Below, one piece after another: positions 47,550-59,220 of a DNA stretch of 64,000 nt. Each line of letters starts with the position of its first letter. The stretch's first letter is position 1. Below the pieces are notes generated by a model. The model ran no database searches and was not told the DNA's origin. It saw nothing but the letters and a program-made list of their open reading frames with translations. The stretch is from positions 2,821,923 through 2,885,922 of the forward strand of contig CM055107.1 of assembly GCA_029204225.1 (NCBI GenBank), in the 5' to 3' direction. The translations under genes were made by a program, and so were the position numbers. The stretch comes from Diphasiastrum complanatum. Its lineage: Eukaryota; Streptophyta; Lycopodiopsida; Lycopodiales; Lycopodiaceae.

Positions 47550-47861
47550 ATGAAAATATTTTTGAGTACATCAAAATCCTATCATGCACAACTAGCTAAC
47601 AAAAGACGTCAAAAGGCCTGGCATGACCGTCACTTACGCAACAAGGATTTACACTTAGGTGACCACGTGCTTCTTTATACATCTAAGAAGCACCCCGGAA
47701 AAATGAAATTCATAAGTGAGGGACCGTATGTTATTAATAAAATCTTTCCTAATGGTGCAGTCCAGCTGCAAACACTTGACGGAATACTCCTAGACACTGT
47801 CGTCAACGGTGGTCGTCTATGGCGGTATTACGAGAAGTTGTTTTTTGTTGACCCCATTTAA
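47550..47861 (+). pseudogene. Gypsy integrase C-terminal domain fragment
   Basis: KRRQKAWHDRHLRNKDLHLG, DHVLLYTSKKHPGKMKF and SEGPYVINKIFPNGAVQL represent the C-terminal domain of a gypsy integrase, related to but distinct from copies A and B. It ends NGGRLWRYYEKLF with a stop at 47859. The frame is open and lacks the catalytic core; nothing gypsy-like is seen upstream. Confidence 0.75.
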
Positions 47862-48256
47862 CTCTAATTCCATGGTATATATCTTATATTTTTTCTTGTT
47901 TTGTTATTGTCTTTTTGCATGCCTATTTTTGTATCCTTTTATTGTTTTATAAATCATGCTTGTATTTATTTACTTTAAGTGCATCTTCTTTTTTCTATAA
48001 ATGTCCATTTGCCTAATGGTTCATTTGTCATGGTGTTGATAGATCGAAACAAATCAGCTCAAATTTCTTAGAAATCATTGATATGGAATACCAAATTAGT
48101 ATCCAAGTGGGCAAAATAGTTACAGGTAAAAAAAAAAGAATCATCAAAGGAAGCAATTGCTCTTGTTTAAATTTTTTCGAAATTTTTTCACACAAACATC
48201 TATGACCAATATACAACATAACTAAGCTTCAACCATAGAGTACTTTATCGGTCCAA
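47862..48256. other. No gene recognised
   Basis: T-rich DNA following the integrase tail; a 10-base A run at 48129. Nothing supported. Confidence 0.5.
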
Positions 48257-50700
48257 TTATGGATTGATAAGAATATCTGCTATCTCCTTCTGTTCTGCAT
48301 TAGTTCTGGGGCACATGTCTTTTGATAGCTTGGATCCTGGATGCATTGGTGTGTTTATTAGCTTACAGTCCTCCATGCCATATATGCAAAATACATTGTT
48401 CAGATATGCTTCTTGGCTTACAGTAATCCTTCTACTTGCGCAATCTCTAGTGATCTCCATAACAAGTAAGTAATGAACTGGCCCTAAATTAGTCATTTCA
48501 AATTCTTGTGACACTAGAGACTTTGTCTCGTATAATTGAGTTGAGTTGTTGATGATTGAAGAATCATTGACATATAAGGCTATTATCACTTAGCTTGACC
48601 TTTATTCTTGACGTACACATTTGAGTTTGCAAAGCATGAAGTAAAATCATGCTGCAACAAGAAGTGATTGATTCGTTCATACCAGGCCCTAGGAGCTTGC
48701 TTGAGGCCATAAAGTGCCTACTGCAATCTACATACCAAATGCTCTTGGCCTTGAAGGACGTAACCTTCTGGGTGATAAATAAAAATTTCATCTTGTATGT
48801 ATCCGTGAAGGAATGTTGCTTGGATATCCATCTGATGAATGTTCAAATCCTCTACAACAGCTATAGCCAATAAGGTTCGAATAGATTGATGCTCCATTTG
48901 GATATAGATCCATCTGGCTTGAGCTTTCGTTTGAAGATCCACTTGGTGTCAATGAGTTTCGTACCTGCAGGAGGATTAATGAGACTCCAACTCTTGTTCT
49001 TCATCAGTGAGTCATTCTCAGAGTCCATAGCAGCTTCCCATTTGTCTACATATGTCATTGATAGAGCTTCTGTAATGGAGGCAGGTTCATCGTGGCTTAT
49101 GAAAGCCTGAGGGGCGAAGCGATCAGGTTGATGTCATTGTCGTGTAGATCTTCGAACTACAGGTTCTTGAGTAGACGTCTCTCTTGGGTGAATGATAGGG
49201 ATCTTTTCAACTTGTGGTTGAGCGATTGTAGGTCTGGGCCTATCGATGGTGAATGGAGTTGTTGGAACAAACTCCTACATTTGTTGCCTCTGCTTGAAAT
49301 CATAAAATTTGTCTTCAAGGAAAACAACATCTCGGCTGATTGAGATTTGACCTATATCAGCATTATAAATGTGATATGCTTTATGTGATGTTGAGTTTAC
49401 AACTTACAAGGTCAAGTTTCTTCCTTAGATCAAACGGTATTTGTGCATAGCAGAAATCTCCGAACACACATAGGTGTTTAAGGCTTGGTTTGTAACCGTA
49501 GTAGGCTTCAAACAGAGTTTTAGAGTCAACTACTTTGGTGCTGGAATAGTTTTGCAGATAGCAGCCTATGGATATTGCTTCAGCCCAAAATTTCATGGGT
49601 AGCTGAGCATTGGACATCATGGATTATGCAACTTCCAACAAGGTTCGATTCTTTCGTTCTTCTACTCCATTCTGTTGTGGAGTATAGCTTGTAGTGAATT
49701 GATGGAGCACGCCGCATGAAGTTAAGTAGTCCGTCATTTTATCAAATATTTATTCTCCCCCTGAATTAGACCGTAGGGTCTTGATCTTCTGACCAGTTTG
49801 AGTCTCAGTGAACTATTTGAATTTCTTAAAATAGTTAAAGGCCTCATACTTGTTCTTTATGGACATGGTTTTGGTAAATCGAGAGAAGTCATCAATAAAT
49901 GTGATGAAATATAAGGCTTGGCCCAAAGAGAGCACGCTCATAGGACCACATAGATCGCTATGGATTAATCCAAGGATGGACTTAGCTCTTTTGGCTTGTC
50001 CCTTAGGAAATTTAGTTCTAGGTTATTTTCCTAGTAAGCAATTTTCACATACAGTCTGATTTCTACTAGAGACAGTAGTAATATTCATATCCTTGACCAA
50101 GCTATTATGATGCATGTACAAGTTAGACCTCATGTTTAAATAACCTAATCTTTGATGCCATATAAGCGCATCTGAATTACTCAAAGAAAGTGCATAAGCG
50201 TGACTCAAGATATGTAAAATCCTTCTATGTGTGCAGAGAAGACTTCCTTTGAATTCTTATCAAGAATAGCACATCGACTAGCAATAACCAAATCTCTAAA
50301 GCCCTGATCAGTGATTTTTCTTATAGACAGTAAGTTCTTGGGTACATAGAGTACACCGTCTAACTGTTTAGTGATGCCATCTGAAAACTGAAGTTGAACA
50401 GTGACTTGGCCTTCGACTTTATGTGAACTTGAGTCTTCGAAGAGAATGTACTTTGATTCTATTATTGTGAGAGTAGAGAGGTCTTTACATGGTGTCATAT
50501 GTTGTGAAGCACCTGAATCGAGATACCATTCGTAGGCATCTTTGCTTGGATCTTTTACCATCAGTGCCTCTTCATCTTCTTGGGAATTTTTGACAGAGTT
50601 AGAGGCTCTTTCTTGGTGCTATTGCATTTTCTTCCTTGTTTCATTGTGTTTGAGGATCCGATAGTCCTTAATGTCGTGGTTAGCAAATCTATCTACCAAA
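48257..50700 (-). pseudogene. Ty1/copia gag end to RT, heavily decayed
   Basis: On the minus strand: gag end (NHDIKDYRILKHNE), protease with WYLDSGASQHMTPCKDLS (about 50515), GAG-pre-integrase (IWHQRLGYLNMRS, about 50150), integrase zinc end and core (GLIHSDLCGPMSVLSLG about 49950; LRSNSGGE about 49770; QQNGVEERKNRTLLE about 49660; QLPMKFWAEAIS 49590), RT (TKLIDTKWIFKRKLKPDG about 48960; HQMDIQATFLHGYIQDEIF about 48830; MIIALYVNDSS about 48580, where YVDD reads YVND). It stops at 48257 before RNase H. Many stops and shifts. Same family as 23821-24707. No LTRs attached. Confidence 0.85.
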
Positions 50701-50861
50701 CTATTCTAAGAAATCAAGAAGCATAAAAGCATCAAGATTAAACTACACAACAAGAAACAAGAATCAAGAAACTAACTACCTACAACATACTAGCATCCCA
50801 AGAATCAAGAAACACCCATTTTTTAATGCTTGGAATACCCAAGAACAATCAAGGACAGGAT

Positions 50862-51547
50862 TGTTGGTGAATATGCAAGATCAGATCCACAATCTCAGCC
50901 TATATAGTTTACCTGCATGCCGAAATTACATAAACAAGAAACAAGAAAGCTAATCCACATCTATATTCCACATTGCAAGAAAGAAAGCAAGAAATCTAAT
51001 TAATCCACAACCACAACAAGAAATCAAAACATGTTCATAGGAATTTCACTCAAGACAATATCCATGAAGAAGGAGCTTCTCAATTGTCAAGAACTCGTGG
51101 AGGATCTTCTTTATTCATGCAAGAGAAATGACAATACAATAAAAAGCTCCCTCACAAGAGAGGGGGGCCCTTAAGTAAGCAAGACGACTGCCCATGTGGA
51201 GCCTAAGTGGAAATTTCACTAATCTAGAAATTACATGTGGAAATAGCCCTTCCACTAGAGGTTACCATCAAAAGGTGGCTCACTCTAATTTATTTAAGAA
51301 GGGTCTACACTTATTTACATTGCCTAGGAACATTACTAGCTCCTACATGGTTGTTCCTTCTCTGGGATTCACCATGTAGGCTCACATAGAAATAATCTGT
51401 CATCCTAGCTAGTAATCCTCAGCTCTCATGCTCGGCTCTCAACTTCTTCTACTCTCCTCCTTATGAGACCTCCCCGGTCTTGGGTGAGAGATACTCTGTG
51501 TTTTCAGCTTGACTCGACATCTGGAAATTCTCTGGAATCTGCTAACA
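50862..51547 (-). repeat. 3' LTR of a second gypsy family (minus strand)
   Basis: In minus orientation the LTR begins TGTTAGCAGATTCC after a purine tract (TTAGGGGTGGATAA, about 51548-51561) and ends TTCACCAACA (686 bp). AATAAA on the minus strand lies at plus 51110-51115. It follows the accessory-ORF homologue at 51754-53740 just as the LTRs of A and B follow theirs, but its sequence is different. Confidence 0.6.
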
Positions 51548-51753
51548 TTATCCACCCCTAATCTGTTGCAAGACCCACTGCAACACATGTCATGTGAGGT
51601 CGTTCTGCTTGGCACTTCGAAAAGCGTGGATCTTCGTTCGCTTCCGTAAAACCAGGTGCTTATTATCTGCAAAACTGTTCCGCATAAATGGAGATTTCTC
51701 AATGGTCACTACATTTTTGCCCTCTTGAGAATCTCTTGCGACTCTTGCTCGCC

Positions 51754-53740
51754 TCATCGCCTTGTCGTCTGTTTTCGCTCGCTTATTTTTCTCCCTAGGA
51801 CTTCGAATACTTGGAAGCGGAGCTTACTTCCGTAGGACAATGGCCCCAAGTAATCACGTATCTTCTCGATGAAGCCCATTTCCTGCCAGTCTTCTATCAT
51901 CGTGACATATCGCGATGACATGAAGGCCGTCCTGTAGTAAAGTCGGGGCATCATGTCATGGTCGTCCTCCAACTAGAGAGGCAAATTGGGATTGAACCTT
52001 ATTGGATCCAAGCCGCGATCCCAAAAACATTCTTGCTGCATCAGAAAGGCCATCGATCGGCAATACTCGGCGTTAGTCTTATACTTGTGCCCAAAATCTA
52101 ATAGTTGTAGCCTCGTGTTATCCAAGGAGATAATGTCTGAGATTCCTGGAATCACCGGCCAGTTTACCAGTTTGGTTGCTCTGCAGGCCATGGATTTCTT
52201 TGTTTGAGCGGCATGTAGAAGGGATCAGTTCTTTTCTGGAGGGTCAGGGATGGAGTGATCAGGAGAGAGAGGCATAGGGATGACATGTTTAGGAGGAGGT
52301 GAGTTTAACAAAATGTACGCCGCACCGGAGAAATGGAGTTGTTGTAGGAACTTGTCCCATCAGGCTTTGTACATGTCAACTGGACCTTTAGATGGGCCCA
52401 ATAATCTGCTAGGAGGTGGTGGAGAGGAGGAAAGTGAAGAGACATGGTAAGTGGGAATAAATGTTTCAGAAAGATTAAATGCAGAATAAGAAGAGGGGTT
52501 AAAAGTCTGAGGGGGAAGGGGAAAAGCTCCAGAAGCAGCTTTGGCTCTCTGGCTACCCGATCCTGAGCTACCATCCGATGGTCGGGTTTGGCCATCCTTA
52601 TTGTCGGTTCCATCATCTCCATCATCGTCCCGTGGTTTCTTCGTAGAAGCACCCGCTTGGGCCTTGCACACCGTGTCCCACAATTGGTTCACCTTGTTCA
52701 AGACTTGCTGTAGGGCCTTTCTCGTTTCCTCTAGCTGCTTCTGGGACTCAAGGATGATCTTTTCCTGCTTGGCCATGATATTCTCAAAGTTTTTCTTCTC
52801 GGCTTCTCGTTCTTGAACCAGCCGCACGTATTTCTCCATCCAGATAGCTGTGGCCTATGGGGTCTGGAACTATATGTCCTCAGGCTTAACCAGAGAGGCA
52901 TCAACTGTCATTGCACCTGACGATCCATCTCATGCTTGGTGGATATGGGCCATCTGGTGCTTCAGTTGTTGCTGGACCTCTTCCAATGTGATCTTCTTCC
53001 CGGCCATCACGGATCTTATTTCGTCTGTCTTTTTCTTTTTCTCGGACTAGCTTCTGTTGTTGTGCGATCTCTTGGCTCTGGTACTGGACCTTATTCTCGA
53101 GCACCTGATGTTGGCTTACTAACCAATGCATATGGTAGCTCGCTTCGGATAGGCCGATCATTGAAGGCTTAGCTGCTTTAGAGAGCTTCTCAAGATTAGT
53201 GACGGTTGGGTACTGATCAGGGGTGTGAGTTGGCGAAGCTAATTCAAAGAATAAACGTTGTGGAAGGAATGAAGGTGGAAGTGGAGGGAGTGGAGAAACA
53301 ATGTTAGTAGAAACAATGGTGGTGGTTAGTGGAGGGGTCAGACTTCCTCCTGATTGATCCGCTTTCTCGGGTTCATCATCACTGATCTCCATCAAGCCCG
53401 CAGCATCAAAATATTGTGACATGTCCAAAATATGGACTTGCTGGGCCTGTGGTTGTTGGGCCACTCCCGTGTCTTGGGGAATGGTACTCCCCACTCCTCC
53501 CCCCCCCCCAAAGAATGTGCCTTTGGTGAGTGTGGCAGGGGGAAGAATTCTCAGCCATTCTTGATTCCCTGCTCTCAGCTTATTTAGCAAATTTTCTATT
53601 GGAGGAGACCGTTGATGGTTATCTTAGCAAGTGTGCCGTCCTTCTATTTTCTCTGCATATTTGAAGGGATGTTTCCTATCTTTGAAGATGAAATCAGGAC
53701 TGTTGAAGAAATATCAGAGGTGACAGAGGCTCATGAGGCT
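51754..53740 (-). pseudogene. Divergent full-architecture accessory-ORF homologue
   Basis: Read on the minus strand from about 53740. ENLLNKLRAGNQEW is followed by a Gly/Pro/Ser-rich linker, a first helical segment (about 53060-53160), a strong coiled coil (52839-52640; QKQLEETRKALQQVLNKVNQ) preceded by a TP.A motif like copy B's TPTEIAYLFKK, a Ser/Pro-rich part and a C-terminal domain (52200-51754). The C-terminal domain matches copy B: NWPVIPG/NWPIIHQ, CRSMAF/RQSAMF, RLYYRTAFM/RLYFRAAMM. In-frame stops near 53620, 52900, 52865, 52358, 52225, 51972. Frame otherwise continuous, with a 10-base C run on the plus strand at about 53507. The N-terminal domain of copies A and B is absent or unrecognisable. 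A 3' LTR lies just downstream (50862-51547). Confidence 0.65.
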
Positions 53741-54529
53741 ATTTATTCCACCTATGGAGGAGGGCCTATTTTCTCTGTCAATCTAATTTGAGGGCAATAA
53801 CTTCGAGTGTCGGCTGTCTTCTGTCCATCTATTCCGAAGATTCAAGAAAGATAGAGGCATAACTGATATATTTCCTACTCTATCAATATTTTCAGCCACC
53901 ATAAAGAGCAGGACCTGGTTTTTGGTTTTTGTTTTTCATTTCTTGTAGCGTTGTTAAATTTATTTACAGTTTGTAAAAGGTGTTTAGTTTTGTCATGTTA
54001 TAGCATGAAGGTCTTTTGTCATGTTAATAAGGCTTTGGTTTTACTTAAGCACACTCTAATCCAAGCTTTTTCAAAGCACAGTTCCATTTTTTTTTTGCTT
54101 TGTTCAGTTTCTTTTTCTTAACATGATCTTCAGACTGAATTAGTATATGCCATGGTCCAAGACTCTATGTTCGATATTTCATATTGATTATCTGCTGCTG
54201 AATTTTATGAAGAGGCTGATTTTGACAGTGATCTATAATCCTCTGACAACCAGTTAACTCTTCCATTTTACTGAACTTCACTGCTAAACCCTAAATTCCT
54301 CCAGTAATGACAGAACATCCCTACTTTGTGCTCTCTTCACGGGGAACAGCGCTCATTATATTACATTATATTGCATTTCTCTGTAAGTATGTCTCGACAA
54401 GGTTAATGATGAGAAACATTGACTTGGGAACAATCTTGGTGTTTTCACTCTATTAAGAAAGTTCTTTGTGGATGAATGCTTAGGATCTGAGAAGTAAACA
54501 CTTTTGCTATTAGCAGGCCGTACACTTGT
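53741..54529. other. No gene recognised
   Basis: Upstream side of the minus-strand accessory homologue. AT-rich, with a T run at 54089-54098. The expected pol of that element is not here, so the element is truncated on this side. Confidence 0.5.
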
Positions 54530-55200
54530 TGTACTTCACACGTGTGAAGCCTTTTAATCATTATCTTTGATTGTTCTTGCTTGGATGTGTAGAAATTGTC
54601 AAGTAGAAGCTAGATTTTGATGCTAGTTTGAAGATAGATCAACATATCAAGTCGCCAATCATTCTTATTGATCTTTTGTAGATCAAAGTGAGTCCTATTT
54701 TATGATTTCTGACAATTGAGTATTAATGCACACAACAGATTTTGTGCATTGCTTAGTCTGAAGATAAAGGCATTCATGGATCCAGATCAAGGGGAGGTGT
54801 TGGATTTATCTCCTCTACTCTCTTAAATCTCATATTAATCTGTTTCCATTTATATCGTTGCATTTTTACTCGTATTGTTGCACATACATGGAAAGTCGAT
54901 GATTCCGAAGTCAACTTTCCCGACATATAGACTTACCTGAAGTTTCCTGATAGTTTTGCGTATTTCTTAAATTCTTCGGCTTTGTTGCATTTTTTGGCTT
55001 CTTCGGTTTTTTCGCATTTTTCGCAAAAAGACTGAAGCCATTCCTTGACAGCCGAATGTCGGATTTCATGCTCACTTTATGTACTGTGCAAACCAACTTG
55101 ACAATGACAGTAGCCGCCCACGATCTCCTCCAGACAGCGCAACGGCCTCACGTCATCTCTAGTACTTTTTATCTACACAAATGTAAATTGTATATATATA
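54530..55200 (+). repeat. 3' end of an LTR-element internal region and LTR start
   Basis: CACACGTGTG at 54537-54546 begins a segment resembling 26730-26890. A purine tract AAGGGGAGGTG (54788-54798) is followed by TGTTGG at 54799, a typical polypurine tract to LTR junction on the plus strand. The LTR's right end is not defined. A block of GAAG/TTCGG words lies at 54960-55040. Confidence 0.4.
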
Positions 55201-55232
55201 TGATCAAATGTAATGTAGAGGATTTCCACTTG

Positions 55233-55234
<2 letters not shown>

Positions 55235-55304
<70 letters not shown>
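55235..55304. repeat. (GA)35 microsatellite
   Basis: Perfect dinucleotide tract of 70 bp in AT-rich DNA. Confidence 0.97.
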
Positions 55305-55307
<3 letters not shown>

Positions 55308-55379
55308 AAATATGTATAGCCATTACGAACGAAATCTTGAAAGAATGAAATTTTGAGAATACACATGTTTGATCTATTA

Positions 55380-56079
55380 GATTTTGAACGAGACTCCTCT
55401 AGAGGGCTTTGTGAGTCCCACATATTCAAAAAGTTAGAACTCCCTTGGAGACTTGTGAAAGTTTTTGTGGTCCCCACATATTTTAATGGGGAGTGCCTTC
55501 GTGGAGTCCTCCCAAGGTGTTTCAAGTGTTTGTGGGCCCCACTAATCATAAGAGCAAGGGGCAAGGGGCCATCCCCATTAAGTAGTGATTCAAAAATTGA
55601 AGATATGTAGGTTGACCAACGGAGTTGCAAGTGTTTATTGAACATGATGAAGCAGAATCCATCGGCAAAATCACCCCCCCTCCTATGTCGATGAATCACA
55701 TGGGTGCAACAATGAACTAAAGGTCACAATTTTTCCCTCATGGTAGGGGCTGCCAATCACAAAATTCACGACTTTTACATGGTTAGTGAGTGAGTTAAAG
55801 AAAAAGGCATTATTGGAGAACATGGCTCTCAAAATTCCAAATTGGTGGTCATTGGTGACTACTCCTAAGAGTCCTCCTAGAGTCTTTGAAAGGTCTTTGT
55901 CGGCCATGTACTCTAGCTTTTGTGGGCCCCACACATTTTGAAAATAAGATCCCTCTTAGAATACTCTAGACGTGTTTGTGTGCTGCAACACTTTATTATG
56001 CTGATCATGTGTGTTGTAGGAATACTCTAGACATGTTCGTGTGCCGCAACACTTTATTATGCTGATCGTGTGTTGTAGG
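55380..56079. repeat. Repeat-built segment with GTGGGCCCCAC units and a 61-bp tandem pair
   Basis: TTTGTG(A/G)G(T/G)CCCCAC-like words recur at about 55408, 55465, 55530 and 55918, mostly before ATATTTT-like sequence, with GAGTCCTCC words between. At 55959-56079 a 61-bp unit (GAATACTCTAGAC...GTTGTAG) is present twice with few differences. No gene. Confidence 0.7.
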
Positions 56080-56357
56080 GATACAATGGCTTGAGTGCTT
56101 GAGACTTGTGGACAAGGTGCATGTTTATGGGCACATTGTAAGGATATAATGGCTTATTTTTTCCAAGTACGTTGCTCCGTTAACCATATTCATAACCCAT
56201 GTTCATGGAGTTGTTATGCCTTTAAATTTAAGGACGCCCTAGATTCTGAAGGCCCTTCCTTCCATGCGCCGCTATCTTCACCATCCATCGTCGTCGGCAA
56301 AACCCTCCCGATCCATGCTCTCTTCCCCCTCCGTTTTCGTCTCCAATTTAACCCAAG

Positions 56358-56473
56358 GTGACGCTCTTGTACTTACCTGCATTCTTTGAGGTCGATTTTG
56401 CTTTTGCTTCAGCTGTTCCTGTGATTTGGCTTCAAGGTTAGTGATCCTTTTCCTGCTAATAACCCTAAATCAG
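56358..56473 (+). other. Possible intron in the 5' UTR
   Basis: The donor AAG|GTGACG at 56358 and the acceptor AAATCAG at 56473 would remove 116 bp from the leader of the exon at 56489. Upstream DNA (56230-56350) is CT- and GC-rich like a plant 5' leader. A prediction from splice consensus only. Confidence 0.3.
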
Positions 56474-56488
56474 CCTTGGCTGGGGTTC

Positions 56489-56573
56489 ATGGCTGCTTAC
56501 GGATTGCCTCGCAAAAGGCCGCGAGCTGAGACTGCTTTCAATGGTAACGGCACTGCAGGGATGGGAGCCTCTG
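56489..56573 (+). CDS. Possible first coding exon of a KH/CCCH zinc-finger gene (partial)
   Basis: ATG at 56489 opens 28 codons reading MAAYGLPRKRPRAE, then TAFNGNG, and ends at a good donor, CTG|GTATGT, in phase 1. The start (a short basic RKRPR after Met, then FNGNG) resembles the N-terminus of plant KH-domain CCCH zinc-finger proteins, from memory of the family. It also looks like ordinary gene DNA, with higher GC and an intron-rich leader. The zinc-finger exons are not found downstream in the window, where a copia element (57387-61077) follows in what would be intron 1. It may be a live gene with a large intron or a broken one. Confidence 0.4.
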
Positions 56574-57386
56574 GTATGTATGTCTCGACAAGCAATGCCT
56601 TACCTCTGGTCCTTTATACTTCTCTCTCTCAATACGTTTTCCATTTCAGCTATATTGTGATCAAAGTTTTTCTTATTTGTCATCTTTACCGGGCGGTTTG
56701 TGTCATCTTCAGGATATATATAGAGTCGAGCTACTTGAATGACTTAACTAGATGTTTTATGCATCAGACTTATCAATGTAGGGTTTAGTCCTTTCTGCGT
56801 TTCTATTTGTATTTCCTACATTTCATTTTGTCCTTTCTGTGTTTCCTTCTGTATTTGCTACATTTACAAGCATGTTTACCCACCTTGGGTGTGGTTTTTG
56901 TACTTTCCCGGTCTTGTACAAGTGTTTTTTTTTTCACAGTGATGTAAAAACATTATGTCGTGGATTTGAAGGTTTTAGAATCTCGAGTCGCCGTTTCATT
57001 GACACTCTAGCGAATGTGGATTATAGTATCGGTAATGGTCTGCTTTCTGGCCATCATAGCGTGGTCTTGTTATATCAAAGTTATTTGAAGATAAAAATAT
57101 TGGGTCAATCTCGTTGTCTAAAAAGTGCCAAAAGCAAAACGAGTGTCCCATTTCTGACATTCATGCATTGAAGTAAGGATTTTGATTTGCTTTCAAATGC
57201 TAGCCTTTATTGCGATTAAGCTTTCAGTTCATTCTTAGATAGTTGATGGAAAACCAGCACGCTAGCCTCTGTGTAATGTAGAAAAATTGATGTGAACGTA
57301 TTTGTGTGCATGCAATCTCCATCTCCGACATTGATGACTTGAAGGATGTTTCTGCATATTGTTTGTTTTTTATATGGAGTTGATGG
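56574..57386 (+). other. Possible intron sequence
   Basis: T-rich DNA with CTTTCTGTGTTTC words repeated at 56790-56845, as expected for plant introns. No second exon recognised. Confidence 0.35.
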
Positions 57387-57836
57387 TGTAGGAAAGCAAG
57401 AGTCAAGTCACCAAGATCTAGTTATCAATCAATCTCCACAAGAAACAAGAGAGAAGAGGCTGGGCGCCCTCCTCTAAGAGAGAGAGACAGAAAACAGCAA
57501 CACAAGCAATGGAGAGCAATGCTTAGCCAAACTGTACAAAATGGAATACACAATGAGCATCTAAGTACTCTACCTGGATGTGGCTAAATGCCACCAAACC
57601 CTAAGGTTAACCACTTACTAAATGTGGGGCACCCCCAAAAGTCAAGATAGGGCCCCTAAACAAAATTAGACCCCTAAGGACCCACGAGTCATTACATGAC
57701 CAAAATTGGGTCCAACTGAACTTAAGACAAACTTAAGATGGCCTAAATAACTAAATACCCATGGTTACACAAATCTCGACCTTTTGGGTGAAAGTAACCT
57801 ATGGATTAACTTCAGCATAGTCATTTATTTCTAACA
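57387..57836 (-). repeat. 3' LTR of the minus-strand copia
   Basis: In minus orientation: purine tract AAGGAGGG (about 57837-57845), TGTTAGAAATAAATG start at 57836, end CTTTCCTACA at 57387 (450 bp). It follows the copia pol at 57874. No matching 5' LTR is present near 61078, so the element is truncated there. Confidence 0.7.
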
Positions 57837-57873
57837 CCCTCCTTAAATGACAATGCAAAAACTGAAATCTTCA

Positions 57874-59220
57874 CTATGTAATAAAACCACCACGTGGTAT
57901 TAAATTTAAAGCTTTGCATAAAGCTTCAAATCTGACTCTTGTTCCTTGAAGATATCGAAAGATCCTCTTCAATGCTTTCCAATGTGATGTCATCGGGGCA
58001 TGCATGAATTGACTCATGAGTGAGACACTATAAGAAATGTCCGGTCTTGAATTACATAGGTGAATGAGATAGCCAATAGCTTGACAATATAAAGTAGTAT
58101 CAAATGGTTCACCACCACCTTGACTACTTAATTTTAGGCCTGTCTCCATAGGTGTAGCAACCGGCTTGCAATCTTCCATCTTGAACCGTTTCAAAATCTG
58201 CCCAATGTAGCGTTCTTGAGAGATGAAAATTCCAGCCCCTTCTTGTACAAATTCAAGACCAAGATAAAAATGCAATAGGCCTAAATTTAAGGTTTCAAAA
58301 ACCATACCAAGATTAAGTATTACGGCATCAATCTGCTGCTCATTACTTCCCGTAATAATAATATCATCAACATAAAGCAAAATAATGATGATATAATCTG
58401 AAGTATGCTTGACATAAAGAGTAGATTCGCTAGTACTATTAGTAAACCCTCGATCACAAAAGTAGGCATGTATCTTTTGATACCACATCCTCGGAGCTTG
58501 CTTCAGTCCATAAAGTGCCTTCTTGAGAAGACAAACTTTATTTTCTTGGCCTTCAACCAAAAAACCAGCAGGTTGTTGAAGGTACACTTCCTCATTGAGA
58601 TCACCATTGAGGAATGTTGTCTTTATGTCAAGTTGCCGCAAACGCCAACCAAAATGGGCAGCCAAAGAGGTTACTACCCTCACGGTAGTCATTCGAGCAG
58701 TAGGAGAAAAAGTCTCCTCATAATCAATCCCCTTTTGCTGAGCATAGCCTTTGGCAACGAGCCTTGCCTTGTACCTTTCAATGGTACCATCTGCCTTATA
58801 CTTGATTTTGTATACCCATTTAGGACCAATTGCCTTCTTTCCATGAGGAAGATCAACAAGAACCCAAATCTGGTTCTTCATAAGTGAGTCATACTCATCT
58901 TGCATTGCATCATCCCAACATTTTACTCCCTTGGCCTGCTCATAGAAAACAGGTTCTTCTGCAACATCTCCATGAGATGTAAGAGCAAAATCTGAAAAAT
59001 CAGCATAGTCCATTGATTTTGTAGAGGCACGTGTCTTTCCATCATAAAATGAACTTACTTTGCTGTCCCGCAAAGTCGACAACAGCCACCGTGGGACTGT
59101 TTTGGGCTGTCTAACAGCCATGTCTCTTCTTGCAACTTGCTGTCCAAGATCTTCTGACACTGCACTTGGCTGTCCAAGATCTTCCAAAACTGGTCCTTGC
59201 TGTCCAACAGTTCATGCAGG
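57874..59220 (-). pseudogene. Ty1/copia RT with RNase H deleted
   Basis: Open frame of 437 codons. The RT is complete: CWDDAMQDEYDSLMKNQIWV, KARLVAKGYAQQKG, RQLDIKTTFLNGDLNEEVYL (first Asp), KKALYGLKQAPRMWY, ILLYVDDIIITGS (catalytic YVDD, about 58374), HFYLGLEF, CKPVATPMETGLKL. After HWKALKRIFRYLQGT (about 57935) it jumps straight to VRFEALCKALNLIPRG, the far C-terminus. So the RNase H domain (roughly 100 residues) is lost in frame. Upstream it joins integrase through a TGA at about 59215. Confidence 0.85.
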
